64,000 nt of DNA from Muriicola sp. Z0-33 (GCF_026126425.1 NZ_JAFMPW010000003.1:248001-312000); one strand, 5' to 3'. Counted from the first letter of the stretch, positions 45,541 to 54,783 are shown. Notes: generated by a model from the sequence alone, not told the origin. Made by a program: numbers and translations.

Positions 45541-46734
45541 CTAACTAAGTACCTCCTTAACTTTATCCGCGGCTTCCTGAAATTGTACAGCAGAATGAAC
45601 GGCCAGTCCGGAATTATCTATAATCTCTTTGGCCAATTCAGCGTTGGTTCCCTGTAACCTAACAATGATAGGTACTTTTATGGCATCTCCCATATTCTTG
45701 TATGCATCTACTACTCCCTGGGCTACCCTGTCGCATCTGACTATTCCCCCGAATATGTTGATCAGAATGGCCTTTACTGCCGGATCTTTAAGAATGATCC
45801 TAAACGCCTCTTCCACTCTTTTAGCATCTGCGGTTCCGCCTACATCAAGGAAATTTGCGGGTTCCCCTCCTGCCATTTTTATAAGATCCATAGTTGCCAT
45901 GGCCAGGCCAGCACCGTTGACCATGCAACCAACGTTACCATCCAGGTCAACATAATTTAGCCCTACCGATCTCGCCTCTACCTCAATAGGATTTTCTTCT
46001 CTTAGATCCCGCATTTCTGCGTATTGTTTTCTTCTGTATAGCGCATTATCATCTATGGCTACTTTAGCATCTACTGCCATAATCTTATCATCTGAAGTCT
46101 TCAATACCGGATTTATCTCAAAAAGACTGGCATCACTTTCTACAAATGCTTTGTATAAAGAACTTACGAATCTTGTCATTTCTTTAAAAGCTGTTCCCGA
46201 AAGACCAAGATTGAAGGCTACCTTTCTGGCCTGAAAAGGCAATAGCCCAGTGGCTGGATCTATTTCTTCGGTAAATATCAGTTCCGGGGTCTCTTCAGCT
46301 ACCTTCTCGATATCCATTCCCCCTTCTGTGGAATACATGATCATATTTCTTGCCGTTGCCCTATTGAGTAATACCGACATGTAAAATTCATTGGTTTCGC
46401 TTTCTCCCGGATAATACACATCTTCAGCTACCAATACCTGGTGTACCTTCTTTCCTTCAGCAGAAGTTTGGGGGGTAATAAGACGCATGCCTATGATATT
46501 TCCGGCAATCTCTTCAACCTCTCCAAGATTTTTAGCAAGTTTAACACCGCCGCCTTTTCCTCTGCCGCCTGCATGAACCTGGGCTTTGATTACATGCCAT
46601 GATGTTCCGGTCTCCCGTGTGAGTTGCTTAGCCGCCTCAACAGCTTCCTGGGCATTATGTGCAACAACTCCTCTTTGCACACGCACACCAAAACTGGCCA
46701 ATATTTCCTTTCCCTGATACTCGTGAAGATTCAT
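45541..46734 (-). CDS. sucC: Succinyl-CoA synthetase (ADP-forming) beta subunit
   Basis: The 397-residue TCA-cycle enzyme subunit has an N-terminal ATP-grasp domain (MNLHEYQGKEILASFGV, KAQVHAGGRGKGGGVKLA) and a C-terminal CoA-ligase domain with VNGAGLAMATMDLIKMAGG and NIFGGIVRCDRVA. The alpha subunit sucD is not adjacent, as is frequent in Bacteroidota. A terminator lies directly downstream. Confidence 0.97.
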   Translation of the reverse strand: MNLHEYQGKEILASFGVRVQRGVVAHNAQEAVEAAKQLTRETGTSWHVIKAQVHAGGRGKGGGVKLAKNLGEVEEIAGNIIGMRLITPQTSAEGKKVHQVLVAEDVYYPGESETNEFYMSVLLNRATARNMIMYSTEGGMDIEKVAEETPELIFTEEIDPATGLLPFQARKVAFNLGLSGTAFKEMTRFVSSLYKAFVESDASLFEINPVLKTSDDKIMAVDAKVAIDDNALYRRKQYAEMRDLREENPIEVEARSVGLNYVDLDGNVGCMVNGAGLAMATMDLIKMAGGEPANFLDVGGTADAKRVEEAFRIILKDPAVKAILINIFGGIVRCDRVAQGVVDAYKNMGDAIKVPIIVRLQGTNAELAKEIIDNSGLAVHSAVQFQEAADKVKEVLS

Positions 46735-46759
46735 AAAAAATAGTTCTTAGGTTCGATTG

Positions 46760-46767
46760 CAAAAATA
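46760..46767 (-). promoter_or_regulatory. -7 element of sucC
   Basis: On the minus strand this reads TATTTTTG, a perfect TAnnTTTG, 26 bases upstream of the sucC ATG. No -33 TTG was seen at the usual distance. Confidence 0.55.
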
Positions 46768-46898
46768 GGAAACCGCAGGCATTTACACTAATGATTTACT
46801 ACCCCCATATAAAAAAAATCTAAATTGTAATATATACCAATTCAGAGTTCAGCGTTTTTTAATCAACTATACTTTCAGGGTTTTTGTCAATAAGCTAT

Positions 46899-47537
46899 TT
46901 ACACTTTGAAATCTTTAAAATCAAGGGGGTCAAAATTTCTGAAATGTCCATTCATATCAATGATTTCCTTGGTTCTGTTTACTTCCTTCAGCACCTGAAT
47001 AGTACCAATTAAATGCGCTTTTATGTAACTAAGTCGCTCACTTTCTCTAGGAAGTTGCAGTAGTTCGTATTCCTGTTCAAATGAAAGTCCCATTTTATGT
47101 GCAAGGGCATAACTATTAAAATGATCTATTGGCATAGCAGTAAAAGGCACATCCATGAGGTTATAAAGTTCTTCAATCTTATCGAGCACTTTGAGTTTCA
47201 ATTCCTTTTCACCATCATTTACATTATCCAGAAACTGCACTACGCCGCCCGCATAGCGTTTACCGTCCATCTCATTGTCGAAGGTGAGTACTTTAAATGC
47301 TTGTCTCGCAACACAGACAACATCCATTGCCCCACTCTCATAGGTGGTTACGACCTCCATAAGCTGTACCTCGGTCCCATATGCTATACTATCATTTATA
47401 TATACCGGAATCCCAAAAGTTATAGCTTCTGACCGACAATCATTGATTAAATCCTTATAACGATCTTCAAAAATATGCAAGGGTACCTTCTCCCCAGGGA
47501 AGAATACAGACTGCAAAGGAAACATTGGTAATTTCAT
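46899..47537 (-). CDS. LON-substrate-binding-domain protein
   Basis: The 212-residue protein consists of the N-terminal (LAN/PUA-like) domain of Lon without the ATPase and protease: MKLPMFPLQSVFFPGEKVPLHIFEDRY, then FGIPVYIND and VCVARQAFKVL. I start at ATG 47537 because the upstream in-frame ATG (47591) adds 18 residues not seen in the fold. Such stand-alone proteins may present substrates or act as unrelated regulators; the role is unproven. It is divergent from lysA. Confidence 0.85.
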   Translation of the reverse strand: MKLPMFPLQSVFFPGEKVPLHIFEDRYKDLINDCRSEAITFGIPVYINDSIAYGTEVQLMEVVTTYESGAMDVVCVARQAFKVLTFDNEMDGKRYAGGVVQFLDNVNDGEKELKLKVLDKIEELYNLMDVPFTAMPIDHFNSYALAHKMGLSFEQEYELLQLPRESERLSYIKAHLIGTIQVLKEVNRTKEIIDMNGHFRNFDPLDFKDFKV

Positions 47538-47652
47538 CAGCTTATTTTCTTTAAAAATACAAAGCGCATCAGACTGTCGCAAACCATACATAAAATAAGA
47601 TTTGTTATAAATATAACAAAATGTTGTATTTTTTAATATATGTTGATTTTTT

Positions 47653-47684
47653 TTTGTTCAACACCTTCTGGTGGCCTAGCTTTG
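47653..47684 (+). promoter_or_regulatory. lysA promoter (TTTG-N20-TAGCTTTG)
   Basis: TTTG (47653-47656) and TAGCTTTG (47677-47684) have the ideal Bacteroidota -33/-7 form. The -7 box lies 17 bases before ATG 47702, well inside the longer reading frame that begins at 47621, so it fixes 47702 as the start. Confidence 0.8.
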
Positions 47685-47701
47685 TAATAAAGCAGAAGCA
47701 A

Positions 47702-48943
47702 ATGAAACCCTCAAATTTATTAAATATTGCTAAGAAGTTTGGCGATCCTGTTTACGTATACGACTCAGAAAAAATTATTTCTCAGTTCAATCGTCTTACT
47801 AATGCCTTTGGCAGTGTTCAAAAGTTAAAATTAAATTATGCTGCAAAGGCATTGTCCAATATTACCATACTGCGGCTAATGAATAGTCTGGGCAGCGGAC
47901 TGGATACGGTATCTATTCAGGAAGTACAACTTGGCCTTTTAGCGGGTTTTAAGCCGGAGGATATTATTTTTACTCCCAACGGAGTTTCTTTGGAAGAGAT
48001 AGAGGAAGCAGCTGCGCTGGGAGTAAGAATAAACATTGACAACCTCTCAATATTGGAGCAATTTGGAAGCAAGCATCCGGATATTCCTGTTTGTATCCGT
48101 ATTAATCCACATGTAATGGCAGGCGGAAATTCTAATATTTCCGTAGGGCATATAGATTCAAAATTCGGCATTAGCATTCATCAGATTCCACATTTATTGA
48201 GGATTGTAGATCTTACCAAAATGCATATTAACGGGATTCATATGCATACCGGAAGCGATATCCTTGATATTGATGTCTTCCTATACGCCTCCGAAATCTT
48301 ATTTGAAACGGCCAAAAACTTTAAAGATTTGGATTTTATAGATTTTGGCAGTGGGTTTAAGGTTCCCTATAAAGAAGGAGATATCCAGACCAATATTGAA
48401 GAACTAGGGCAAAAGCTTAGTGGGCGTTTCAATGAGTTCTGCAAAGAATACGGCAAAGAGCTTACACTGGCTTTTGAACCTGGAAAATTCCTGGTAAGCG
48501 AAGCCGGCTATTTTCTGGCCAGGGTAAATGTAGTCAAGCAGACTACCTCAACAGTTTTTGCAAGTGTAGACTCTGGTTTTAATCATTTGATCAGGCCAAT
48601 GTTATATGGTGCTGCTCATCAGATTACAAACATATCTAATCCAAAAGGCAGGGAACGCTACTATAGTGTAGTGGGGTATATCTGTGAGACAGACACCTTT
48701 GGCAATAACAGAAGGATCAATGAAATTAGTGAAGGAGATATCTTGTGTTTTAAAAATGCCGGGGCCTATTGCTTTACTATGGCTAGTAATTACAATTCCA
48801 GATATCGTCCGGCAGAAGTACTTTGGCATAACGGGAAGGCCGTACTTATTCGCAAGCGAGAGACTTTTGATGATCTGATCAAAAATCAAGTAGATGCAAA
48901 AGACCTTTTTGAGCAGAATAATAAAAAGCTCCTGGTTAAATAA
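47702..48943 (+). CDS. lysA: Diaminopimelate decarboxylase
   Basis: The 413-residue PLP enzyme makes lysine from meso-diaminopimelate. The PLP lysine lies in KLNYAAKALSN, with HMHTGSDI and IDFGSGFKVPY for phosphate binding, EPGKFLVSEAGY, and the catalytic CETDTFG cysteine near the C-terminus. The start at 47702 (MKPSNLLNIAKKFG) is set by the promoter just upstream. The fusion to an aspartokinase known in some bacteria is absent. Confidence 0.96.
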   Translation: MKPSNLLNIAKKFGDPVYVYDSEKIISQFNRLTNAFGSVQKLKLNYAAKALSNITILRLMNSLGSGLDTVSIQEVQLGLLAGFKPEDIIFTPNGVSLEEIEEAAALGVRINIDNLSILEQFGSKHPDIPVCIRINPHVMAGGNSNISVGHIDSKFGISIHQIPHLLRIVDLTKMHINGIHMHTGSDILDIDVFLYASEILFETAKNFKDLDFIDFGSGFKVPYKEGDIQTNIEELGQKLSGRFNEFCKEYGKELTLAFEPGKFLVSEAGYFLARVNVVKQTTSTVFASVDSGFNHLIRPMLYGAAHQITNISNPKGRERYYSVVGYICETDTFGNNRRINEISEGDILCFKNAGAYCFTMASNYNSRYRPAEVLWHNGKAVLIRKRETFDDLIKNQVDAKDLFEQNNKKLLVK

Positions 48944-49077
48944 TCGCGATAAAATTCAAAAATCTACCTTATTATTATGGTTTGGTTACTAAGATCTTCC
49001 ATTATTTAGGGTGATATTGCCTATGCGCTTTTTCTTGTTATAATGGGCTGATCAAAATATTCTACCTGATTTTTCGT

Positions 49078-49085
49078 TAGTTTTG
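49078..49085 (+). promoter_or_regulatory. -7 element of the secreted thioredoxin gene
   Basis: TAGTTTTG matches TAnnTTTG. The transcription start would fall near 49091, which leaves a 30-base leader for ATG 49121 but only 12 for ATG 49103. Confidence 0.55.
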
Positions 49086-49120
49086 GTACAGTATTTGGAC
49101 TAATGCCTCAAAAAGATACA

Positions 49121-49654
49121 ATGAAAACTTTCACCCCATCATTATCAAAATTTGTGCTTCTGTTGGTTTTTGGCCTTATCTCCTTCACGGTCAACGCCCA
49201 GGAAGTGACATGGCTTAGCTGGGATGAAGCCGCTGTTTTAGCCGCAAACGACAAAAAACCGAAGAAGATATTTGTAGACGTCTATACAGATTGGTGTGGT
49301 TGGTGCAAAAAAATGGATAAAGACACTTTTCAGAACGCCACTGTTGCCAAATATATGACAGACAATTTCTATATGGTAAAGATGGACGGAGAAGGCAAAG
49401 AGCCTATAGAATTTAAAGGAAAGACCTATAAATATGTGGCTGCAGGGAAAAGAGGCTATCATGAATTGGCAGCTGCCCTACTTCAAGGGCGTCTAAGCTA
49501 TCCTACCGTAGTATTTTTGGATGAAAAACTCAATATGCTCTCTCCGGTACCAGGTTATCAAAAGCCCAAACCCTTTCTTAACATTGCTAAATATTTTGGC
49601 GATGATATCTATAAAGAAAAAGACTGGAAAACCTATAGCGGGCAGGTAAAATAA
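49121..49654 (+). CDS. Secreted thioredoxin-family protein
   Basis: The 177-residue periplasmic thiol-disulfide protein has a signal peptide (cleavage after SFTVNAQ) and the redox motif C59-G-W-C62 within YTDWCGWCKKMD. It is of the DUF255/Thioredoxin_7 type with a SYPTVVFLDEKLNML cis-proline strand. I start at ATG 49121 because it gives a normal signal peptide and leader; ATG 49103 is possible. It probably keeps periplasmic cysteines reduced. It stands alone and converges on the Gfo/Idh gene. Confidence 0.88.
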   Translation: MKTFTPSLSKFVLLLVFGLISFTVNAQEVTWLSWDEAAVLAANDKKPKKIFVDVYTDWCGWCKKMDKDTFQNATVAKYMTDNFYMVKMDGEGKEPIEFKGKTYKYVAAGKRGYHELAAALLQGRLSYPTVVFLDEKLNMLSPVPGYQKPKPFLNIAKYFGDDIYKEKDWKTYSGQVK

Positions 49655-49689
49655 TTGAAACCAAAATAGGCAGTTTAAACCTATAATAG

Positions 49690-50790
49690 TCAACGCCTTA
49701 TAAAAACAGTCTTCGCTGTTTTTGAACTTTCAGAGGCGGCTTGAAGAATTTCCATAACTATCATGTTATTTTCCAAAGTATAAGGACTAAAGGGAGTCAG
49801 GACAATCTCCTTATTAATTACTGCAGCCAGTAATGAAAAAGGATCATCATATGGAGCCGGCCTTTCTTCCAGCGATATAGTTTCTTCATCAAACCCGTCG
49901 TATCCTTCAGAGATCCGGATTCTTAAGTTATTGCGATCATCTGCAAAGATGGCACCATATTCACCATAGACCTCCATATCTTTCCTGCCTATGGGCCAGT
50001 TCCAGGAAGCCTGAATAGTGGCGTTTGCCTTAGCATACTTTAATATAATTGTAGCATCATCATCAACATTGGGATTGTTTTCAGCCTGCAATTGCTGGGT
50101 AATTGCGGTTACACTTTGCGGTTTCTCACCCCGTTGCAACCATGTCATTAAATTGGCTCCATAACATCCAAAATCCATTAGCGCACCTCCTCCATTAAGC
50201 ACAGGATCTGTAAGCCACTCCAAAAACTCTTTATTGACCCCTATCTTCTTAGGACCCTTATGTCCGTCTCTGATCACCACCTTGCGCAACTCCCCCACTT
50301 TGCCGTCATGCAGCAAATCATAGGCTCTTTTATTGGTGGGATACCAGCTGGTCTCATAATTGGTTAGCAATACAATATTATGCTTCTTGGCTAGTAACTC
50401 CATTTTTTGTGCATGCTCAAGATTCACTGCCAATGGTTTTTCAACCATCACATGTATACCTTTTGGAGCGCATGTCTCCACCACCTCTAAATGCTGAAAT
50501 ATAGAACCAAATGCCGCGACTGCCTGGGGCTGGGTATTGGTGATTAAATCATCAAGATTATCAAAGACAATATCCATTGAAAATCCATGCTGCTTAGAAT
50601 AGCGCAACGCCAATTCCCTATTGGGTTCAACAATGCCTACCAGTTTAACGTCTGTATGATCCTTTCTCCCAAGTATCCAATGTACGTGTGAATGTGTAAG
50701 GCCAGCGACTCCCAGTCTTAATGGCGTTTCCTGGGCCTGGATACCTCCGGCGATCAGCAGGACCATTAGGTATAATAATGGTTTTAACAT
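49690..50790 (-). CDS. Exported Gfo/Idh/MocA-family oxidoreductase
   Basis: The 366-residue NAD(P)-dependent sugar oxidoreductase has a signal peptide (cleavage after GGIQAQ), unusual for a dinucleotide enzyme but common in this family in Bacteroidota. The Rossmann start is LRLGVAGLTHSHVHWI, with VGIVEPN as the second strand end, and the catalytic EKP motif lies in MVEKPLAVN. It may act on sugars in the periplasm with tightly bound cofactor. It follows a TfoX-like gene by 2 bases, so they form an operon. Confidence 0.88.
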   Translation of the reverse strand: MLKPLLYLMVLLIAGGIQAQETPLRLGVAGLTHSHVHWILGRKDHTDVKLVGIVEPNRELALRYSKQHGFSMDIVFDNLDDLITNTQPQAVAAFGSIFQHLEVVETCAPKGIHVMVEKPLAVNLEHAQKMELLAKKHNIVLLTNYETSWYPTNKRAYDLLHDGKVGELRKVVIRDGHKGPKKIGVNKEFLEWLTDPVLNGGGALMDFGCYGANLMTWLQRGEKPQSVTAITQQLQAENNPNVDDDATIILKYAKANATIQASWNWPIGRKDMEVYGEYGAIFADDRNNLRIRISEGYDGFDEETISLEERPAPYDDPFSLLAAVINKEIVLTPFSPYTLENNMIVMEILQAASESSKTAKTVFIRR

Positions 50791-50792
50791 GT

Positions 50793-51116
50793 TTATTTAG
50801 GTTCCAGACTTAGTACGTATTCATAACTTTCATTGAGGTACTTGGCAAGAGTATCCAGGTCTTCCAACATTTCTTCAGGGATAAGTATATATCCTCTCAT
50901 TGTAGCACCATAAGATGTATATAAAGTAGTATTAAAGGCTTTTAGGTATTTCTCTTGTACCTCTTTTGAAAACCTAATCCCCAATCCACCATTTTTATTC
51001 AATAATGAAAACATATATCCATTAGCAGAGGTATAGGGCATGGTTTTACCCTTTCGCTCAAATCTGGGACATTTGGCGACCAGTGCATCATAAATTGCCA
51101 ATTTTTTTTCCCACAT
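50793..51116 (-). CDS. Small TfoX-N-terminal-like protein
   Basis: The 107-residue cytoplasmic protein has KGKTMPYTSANGYMFSLLNK, then GIRFSKEVQEKYL and YGATMRGYILIPEEML, which recalls the TfoX/Sxy N-terminal domain and related YjbR-like folds. It has no TfoX C-terminal domain, so a competence role is not implied. It is 2 bases upstream of the Gfo/Idh gene. Assignment of the fold is tentative. Confidence 0.6.
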   Translation of the reverse strand: MWEKKLAIYDALVAKCPRFERKGKTMPYTSANGYMFSLLNKNGGLGIRFSKEVQEKYLKAFNTTLYTSYGATMRGYILIPEEMLEDLDTLAKYLNESYEYVLSLEPK

Positions 51117-51235
51117 ATTGTTAACTCCATTTGCCTGTTCACCTCTTTACACTCCTCTCGGTAAGGATATAAATTTATCTTTTCCATTTGCGCGCTTCTA
51201 TTGCAACATGGTACTTAAATATAGGAAAAATACTG

Positions 51236-52123
51236 TTAATCCATTGTAGTTTCAACCTTATAAAGAATAGGATTGAAAGCTTTAGAGGCCACCACTACCT
51301 TATCACCTATCTTTAAATTTCTAATTTCCGGTTCCTGAACTATGACCTTGACCAGATCAGATTGTATAAGTACCGTTACAATATACACCACTTCTTCCTG
51401 CTCTATTTTCAGTACTTCGCCTGTAAATTTAAATTTGCCACTTATCCTCCTGTTCATAAATACTTCTTCCGGGTGCCCTTGTTGGATTATTTTCCCATTT
51501 TCCAAAATATAAAGTTTGGAAGAAAGCTTGATAATTTCACCAATATCATGACTAATAAGTATTGTGGTAAGGTTTAGGTGCCGATGTGCATCAAGAATAT
51601 AATCTTGCAGCTTTAGCCTTATTTTGTTATCCAGTGCGGCCAAAGGTTCATCGAGTAGGAGAATTTCCGGTTGCTGTACCAATGCCCTTGCCAATGCGAC
51701 TCTTTGTTTTTGACCACCAGAAAGCTTGTCTGGTTTTATATCTTGTAATGCTTCTAATTCAATGATATTGATCAGTTCCGCAATAATATGGTCAGACTCC
51801 CCTTTCGGCAAGGCGAACTCCAGATTTTCGCGAACCGTCATATTCGGGAATAAAGCATAGTCCTGGAAAACATAGCCAATTTTCCGCTTTTGTGGACTCA
51901 GGCTTATTTTATTTTCAGCGTCGAACCAGGTTCTTCCATTCACAATTATTTTACCACTATCCGGCTTCATAAGTCCGGCTAACATTCTTAAGGTTGAAGT
52001 CTTACCTGCTCCTGATTCGCCATAAAGGGTAATCAATTGTCCTTTTTCAATGACAGTATTAAGCTTAAGGTGCATTATGCCCTCTGCTGCCCGTAATTTT
52101 TTCCCAATATCTAACTCGATCAT
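51236..52123 (-). CDS. modC: Molybdate ABC transporter ATPase
   Basis: The 295-residue ATPase has Walker A GESGAGKT (35-42), the LSGGQKQRVALARAL signature and Walker B LLLDEPLAALD. The C-terminal 75 residues form a TOBE domain (FTGEVLKIEQEEVVYIV) that binds molybdate for feedback control. I start at ATG 52123 because it overlaps the modB stop as ATGA; the longer frame from 52180 would run into modB. Last gene of modA-mop-modB-modC. Confidence 0.94.
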   Translation of the reverse strand: MIELDIGKKLRAAEGIMHLKLNTVIEKGQLITLYGESGAGKTSTLRMLAGLMKPDSGKIIVNGRTWFDAENKISLSPQKRKIGYVFQDYALFPNMTVRENLEFALPKGESDHIIAELINIIELEALQDIKPDKLSGGQKQRVALARALVQQPEILLLDEPLAALDNKIRLKLQDYILDAHRHLNLTTILISHDIGEIIKLSSKLYILENGKIIQQGHPEEVFMNRRISGKFKFTGEVLKIEQEEVVYIVTVLIQSDLVKVIVQEPEIRNLKIGDKVVVASKAFNPILYKVETTMD

Positions 52124-52794
52124 TTCCAAAATCTTTTGATATACTTCCCATTCACCAGATATACCCCAAGCAGTATGCAAAAAGTTATGCCAAATAGTAC
52201 CAAAGAGTAAAAATTGGCAGCTCCATAATTCAGAGCTTCCACCTCATCATATATAGCAATTGAAGCTACCCTGGTCTCTCCGGGGATATTGCCCCCTATC
52301 ATAAGAACTACCCCAAACTCTCCAATGGTATGTGCAAAGGAAAGGACAATCCCTGTTAGCAAAGAGGCTTTAATATTGGGGAGTTGAACTTTAAACAGCG
52401 TACTGAGTTTAGATTTTCCCAAAACAAATGCAGCCTCTGTCAGCGAAGTTGGTAACCCAGACAGTCCGGCTTGTATAGGATGCACCATAAAAGGCAGGCT
52501 GTAAAAAACCGAGGCTATTACCAGTCCGGGAAATGAGAATAATAATTTTACGCCTAACCAACTATCTAGCCATGCACCAAATGCATTACCGGGGCTAAAG
52601 GCTACCAAAAAGTAAAATCCCAACACCGTGGGCGGAAGTACCAAAGGCATACTCACCAGGGTCTCTACTACCGGCTTGATACGAGATTTGGATTTACTTA
52701 ACCAATAAGCCAGTGGAATTCCCAGCAACAACAAAAATATGGTGGTTACCACCGCCAGTTTAAATGTCAGGATTAAAGGAGACCAGTCTAACAT
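52120..52794 (-). CDS. modB: Molybdate ABC transporter permease
   Basis: The 224-residue inner-membrane permease has five to six helices. It has the ModB/CysT pattern: VSMPLVLPPTVLGFYFL, SFPGLVIASVFYSLPFMV and the EAA loop EAAFVLGKSKLSTLFKVQLPNIKAS that docks ModC. It overlaps mop by 7 bases and modC by 4, so the operon is tightly coupled. Confidence 0.95.
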   Translation of the reverse strand: MLDWSPLILTFKLAVVTTIFLLLLGIPLAYWLSKSKSRIKPVVETLVSMPLVLPPTVLGFYFLVAFSPGNAFGAWLDSWLGVKLLFSFPGLVIASVFYSLPFMVHPIQAGLSGLPTSLTEAAFVLGKSKLSTLFKVQLPNIKASLLTGIVLSFAHTIGEFGVVLMIGGNIPGETRVASIAIYDEVEALNYGAANFYSLVLFGITFCILLGVYLVNGKYIKRFWK

Positions 52795-53192
52795 TCCGAT
52801 AGTATTATTTCATTAAGTTTTATCAATGCTATTACCTTGTCCCCTTCCTTCAATTGCATTTTACGGATGGCTTCTGCAGCCGCTACAGCAACTATTATTC
52901 CTGCTGCAGATTGCAGTACCAACCTGCTCAGCAATACTCCCATTTCTATATTACTGATGGTTGCCGGAATTTGATTCTGCATGCTGATACCAGGAATATC
53001 ATCATTAGCAATAACCACTTCGGTTTCTTTAAAGAGCAAATTTAGTTCTACCCCTTCCTGAAGATAAGGTGCCGTTTGAGGAGTGTCTATAACGATACTT
53101 TTAAGAGTTATTGCCTCCCCTAATGTCAGTGTCACCAAAGACATGCTTCCGTTAACTGTGATTTCAGCTATATGTCCTTTTAGACTATTCAT
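52788..53192 (-). CDS. Free-standing molybdate-binding di-TOBE (Mop) protein
   Basis: The 134-residue protein has two Mop/TOBE units, MNSLKGHIAEITVNGSMSLV and QIPATISNIEMGVLLSRLVL, the second ending in the VIALIKLNEIILSE strand. Such domains store molybdate or pass it to ModC or to cofactor synthesis. It is the second gene of the mod operon, overlapping modA by 8 bases and modB by 7. A regulator would need a helix-turn-helix domain as in ModE; none is present. Confidence 0.85.
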   Translation of the reverse strand: MNSLKGHIAEITVNGSMSLVTLTLGEAITLKSIVIDTPQTAPYLQEGVELNLLFKETEVVIANDDIPGISMQNQIPATISNIEMGVLLSRLVLQSAAGIIVAVAAAEAIRKMQLKEGDKVIALIKLNEIILSEC

Positions 53193-53958
53193 TTGTTAAA
53201 TATCCATAGTTTTTCAATAGCAATTTAGCCTCCTGGGAAAACAAATATGCATAGAATTCTTTTATATCGGCTAAATGGGTCTGATCTCTTTTTATTAGCA
53301 CCGCTCCCTGTTGTATTGGTTTGTAGGAGGCACTATCGAGTGGTATCCAACTGCCTTTATCTTTTAACTCGGGAGATAAAACTACGGCCGCTGCCGTAAA
53401 ACCAAGTTCTGCCGATTTGGATGAAATAAATTGATTGGTCTGTGAAACGCTTTCCCCATATACTAATTTATGGTCCAGGCTATCATATAAGTCATAATGG
53501 TCTAATACTTCAATGGCGGCCTTACCGTAAGGTGCAATTTGTGGATTTGCCAGTGCAATATGGTGAATTGAGTTTTCTTTTAACAGGGCAATTGAAGGTT
53601 GCAATCCTTCAATGGTTGTCCAGAGCACCAACTGCCCATAGCCATAACTTTGAGGGGGTTCATGCGCTAAACCAGCACTGGAAAGTGCTAAAGGGTACTT
53701 CATATCCGCAGACACAAAAATGTCATACGGTGCACCTTCGGTTATTTGTGCAGTTAATTTGCCGGAAGAGCCTATTATTAAATCGCATTTGATCCCCGAT
53801 TCATTTTCAAACTGTTTAACTATTGCCCTCATGGCATACTGCATATTGGCAGCGGCAGCTATCGTTACTTTTGGATTTTTCTCACCATCAGTACAGCCAG
53901 AAAAGGTAAAGAGGAAAGCGATGGTTATTAAAAGTAATACTCCTCTGTGACAGCTCAT
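53185..53958 (-). CDS. modA: Molybdate-binding periplasmic protein
   Basis: The 257-residue substrate-binding protein has a lipoprotein-type signal (FTFSGC) followed by VTIAAAANMQYAMRAI, the molybdate-binding start of ModA. IIGSSGKLTAQITEGAPYDIFVSADMK and the NPQIAPYGKAAIEVL loop complete the ligand site. First gene of the operon; a TAAATTTG -7 element precedes it. It delivers molybdate for enzymes such as the molybdenum hydroxylase at the left end of the window. Confidence 0.94.
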   Translation of the reverse strand: MSCHRGVLLLITIAFLFTFSGCTDGEKNPKVTIAAAANMQYAMRAIVKQFENESGIKCDLIIGSSGKLTAQITEGAPYDIFVSADMKYPLALSSAGLAHEPPQSYGYGQLVLWTTIEGLQPSIALLKENSIHHIALANPQIAPYGKAAIEVLDHYDLYDSLDHKLVYGESVSQTNQFISSKSAELGFTAAAVVLSPELKDKGSWIPLDSASYKPIQQGAVLIKRDQTHLADIKEFYAYLFSQEAKLLLKNYGYLTNE

Positions 53959-53989
53959 TTATATGCCGTTTTTGAATCGATTCTGAATT

Positions 53990-53997
53990 CAAATTTA
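53990..53997 (-). promoter_or_regulatory. -7 element of the mod operon
   Basis: On the minus strand this reads TAAATTTG (TAnnTTTG), about 32 bases upstream of the modA ATG and overlapping the stop codon of the upstream DUF1080 gene. It allows the mod operon to be transcribed on its own. Confidence 0.5.
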
Positions 53998-54783
53998 GTT
54001 CAGTTCGCGGATCTTAATATTTCTGAAGGAAACCATTCCGGGGTGGTCCTGAAAACAAATACTTCCCTTGGAGAATTTTCCAAATCCACTCCAGCGGGCT
54101 TCCCCAAGATATTCTGACTCCTTGTCATCCGATCTGCCGAATTTACTTTCTTTAACCAGGGCCTCCCATTCCGGACCCCGAAGAGGAAAAGAATTGATAA
54201 GTTCCCCATTGAGGACAACCTCACCAATATTGCTGCGATAATCAATCTTTATACGATACGTATTCCATTCATTGGCCGGATTAACCTTTAAAGCTTCTGA
54301 AGGTGCCGATAAATCATATAATGCACCAACGAAATGTTTACGTGCTTCTAAATCTTCTAATGCATTTTGTATTTCCATTTCACCTCCCAGTGCCGAATGA
54401 GGATCTTCGTAAATAGCAGCATCCAGGATTTGCACCTCCTGGCCGGTTTGATAGGGATATTTGTACTTCTTGTCTTCCTGTACCCCCCACATAAATCCAC
54501 TGTTGCCCCAGGGGGCTATTTTCCAATCGAACTGTATTTCAAAATTCTCATAAATGGCGTCGGAAAGTAAGCTTGCATCCCCTTCCCCGGATTCCATATC
54601 TGAAACCCCGTTAAATATGAGGACGCCATTTTCAACAATCCATCCCTTTTTGTTTCCATCATCCTGAAAAATATGCCAGCCGTCCAGGGAGTCATCAACT
54701 AGAAGGACTTTCCACTCGCTTTTCTTTTCGGTACAATTAACAAATGTCAGTACCACCACAAGAGATAAAAGCAGATGTTTCAT
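53995..54783 (-). CDS. DUF1080 lipoprotein (larger type)
   Basis: The 262-residue protein starts at ATG 54783 (MKHLLLSLVVVLTFVNC), which gives a clean lipobox; ATG 54807 would add 8 charged residues before it. The DUF1080 fold is marked by DDSLDGWHIFQDD, NFEIQFDWKI with WGNSGFMWGV, the QVLD-type QILDAAIYEDPHS loop, EWNTYRIKIDYRS and a final SFRNIKIREL strand. Such proteins bind or cleave 3-keto sugars in the periplasm. A smaller member lies at 2468. Confidence 0.87.
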   Translation of the reverse strand: MKHLLLSLVVVLTFVNCTEKKSEWKVLLVDDSLDGWHIFQDDGNKKGWIVENGVLIFNGVSDMESGEGDASLLSDAIYENFEIQFDWKIAPWGNSGFMWGVQEDKKYKYPYQTGQEVQILDAAIYEDPHSALGGEMEIQNALEDLEARKHFVGALYDLSAPSEALKVNPANEWNTYRIKIDYRSNIGEVVLNGELINSFPLRGPEWEALVKESKFGRSDDKESEYLGEARWSGFGKFSKGSICFQDHPGMVSFRNIKIRELN

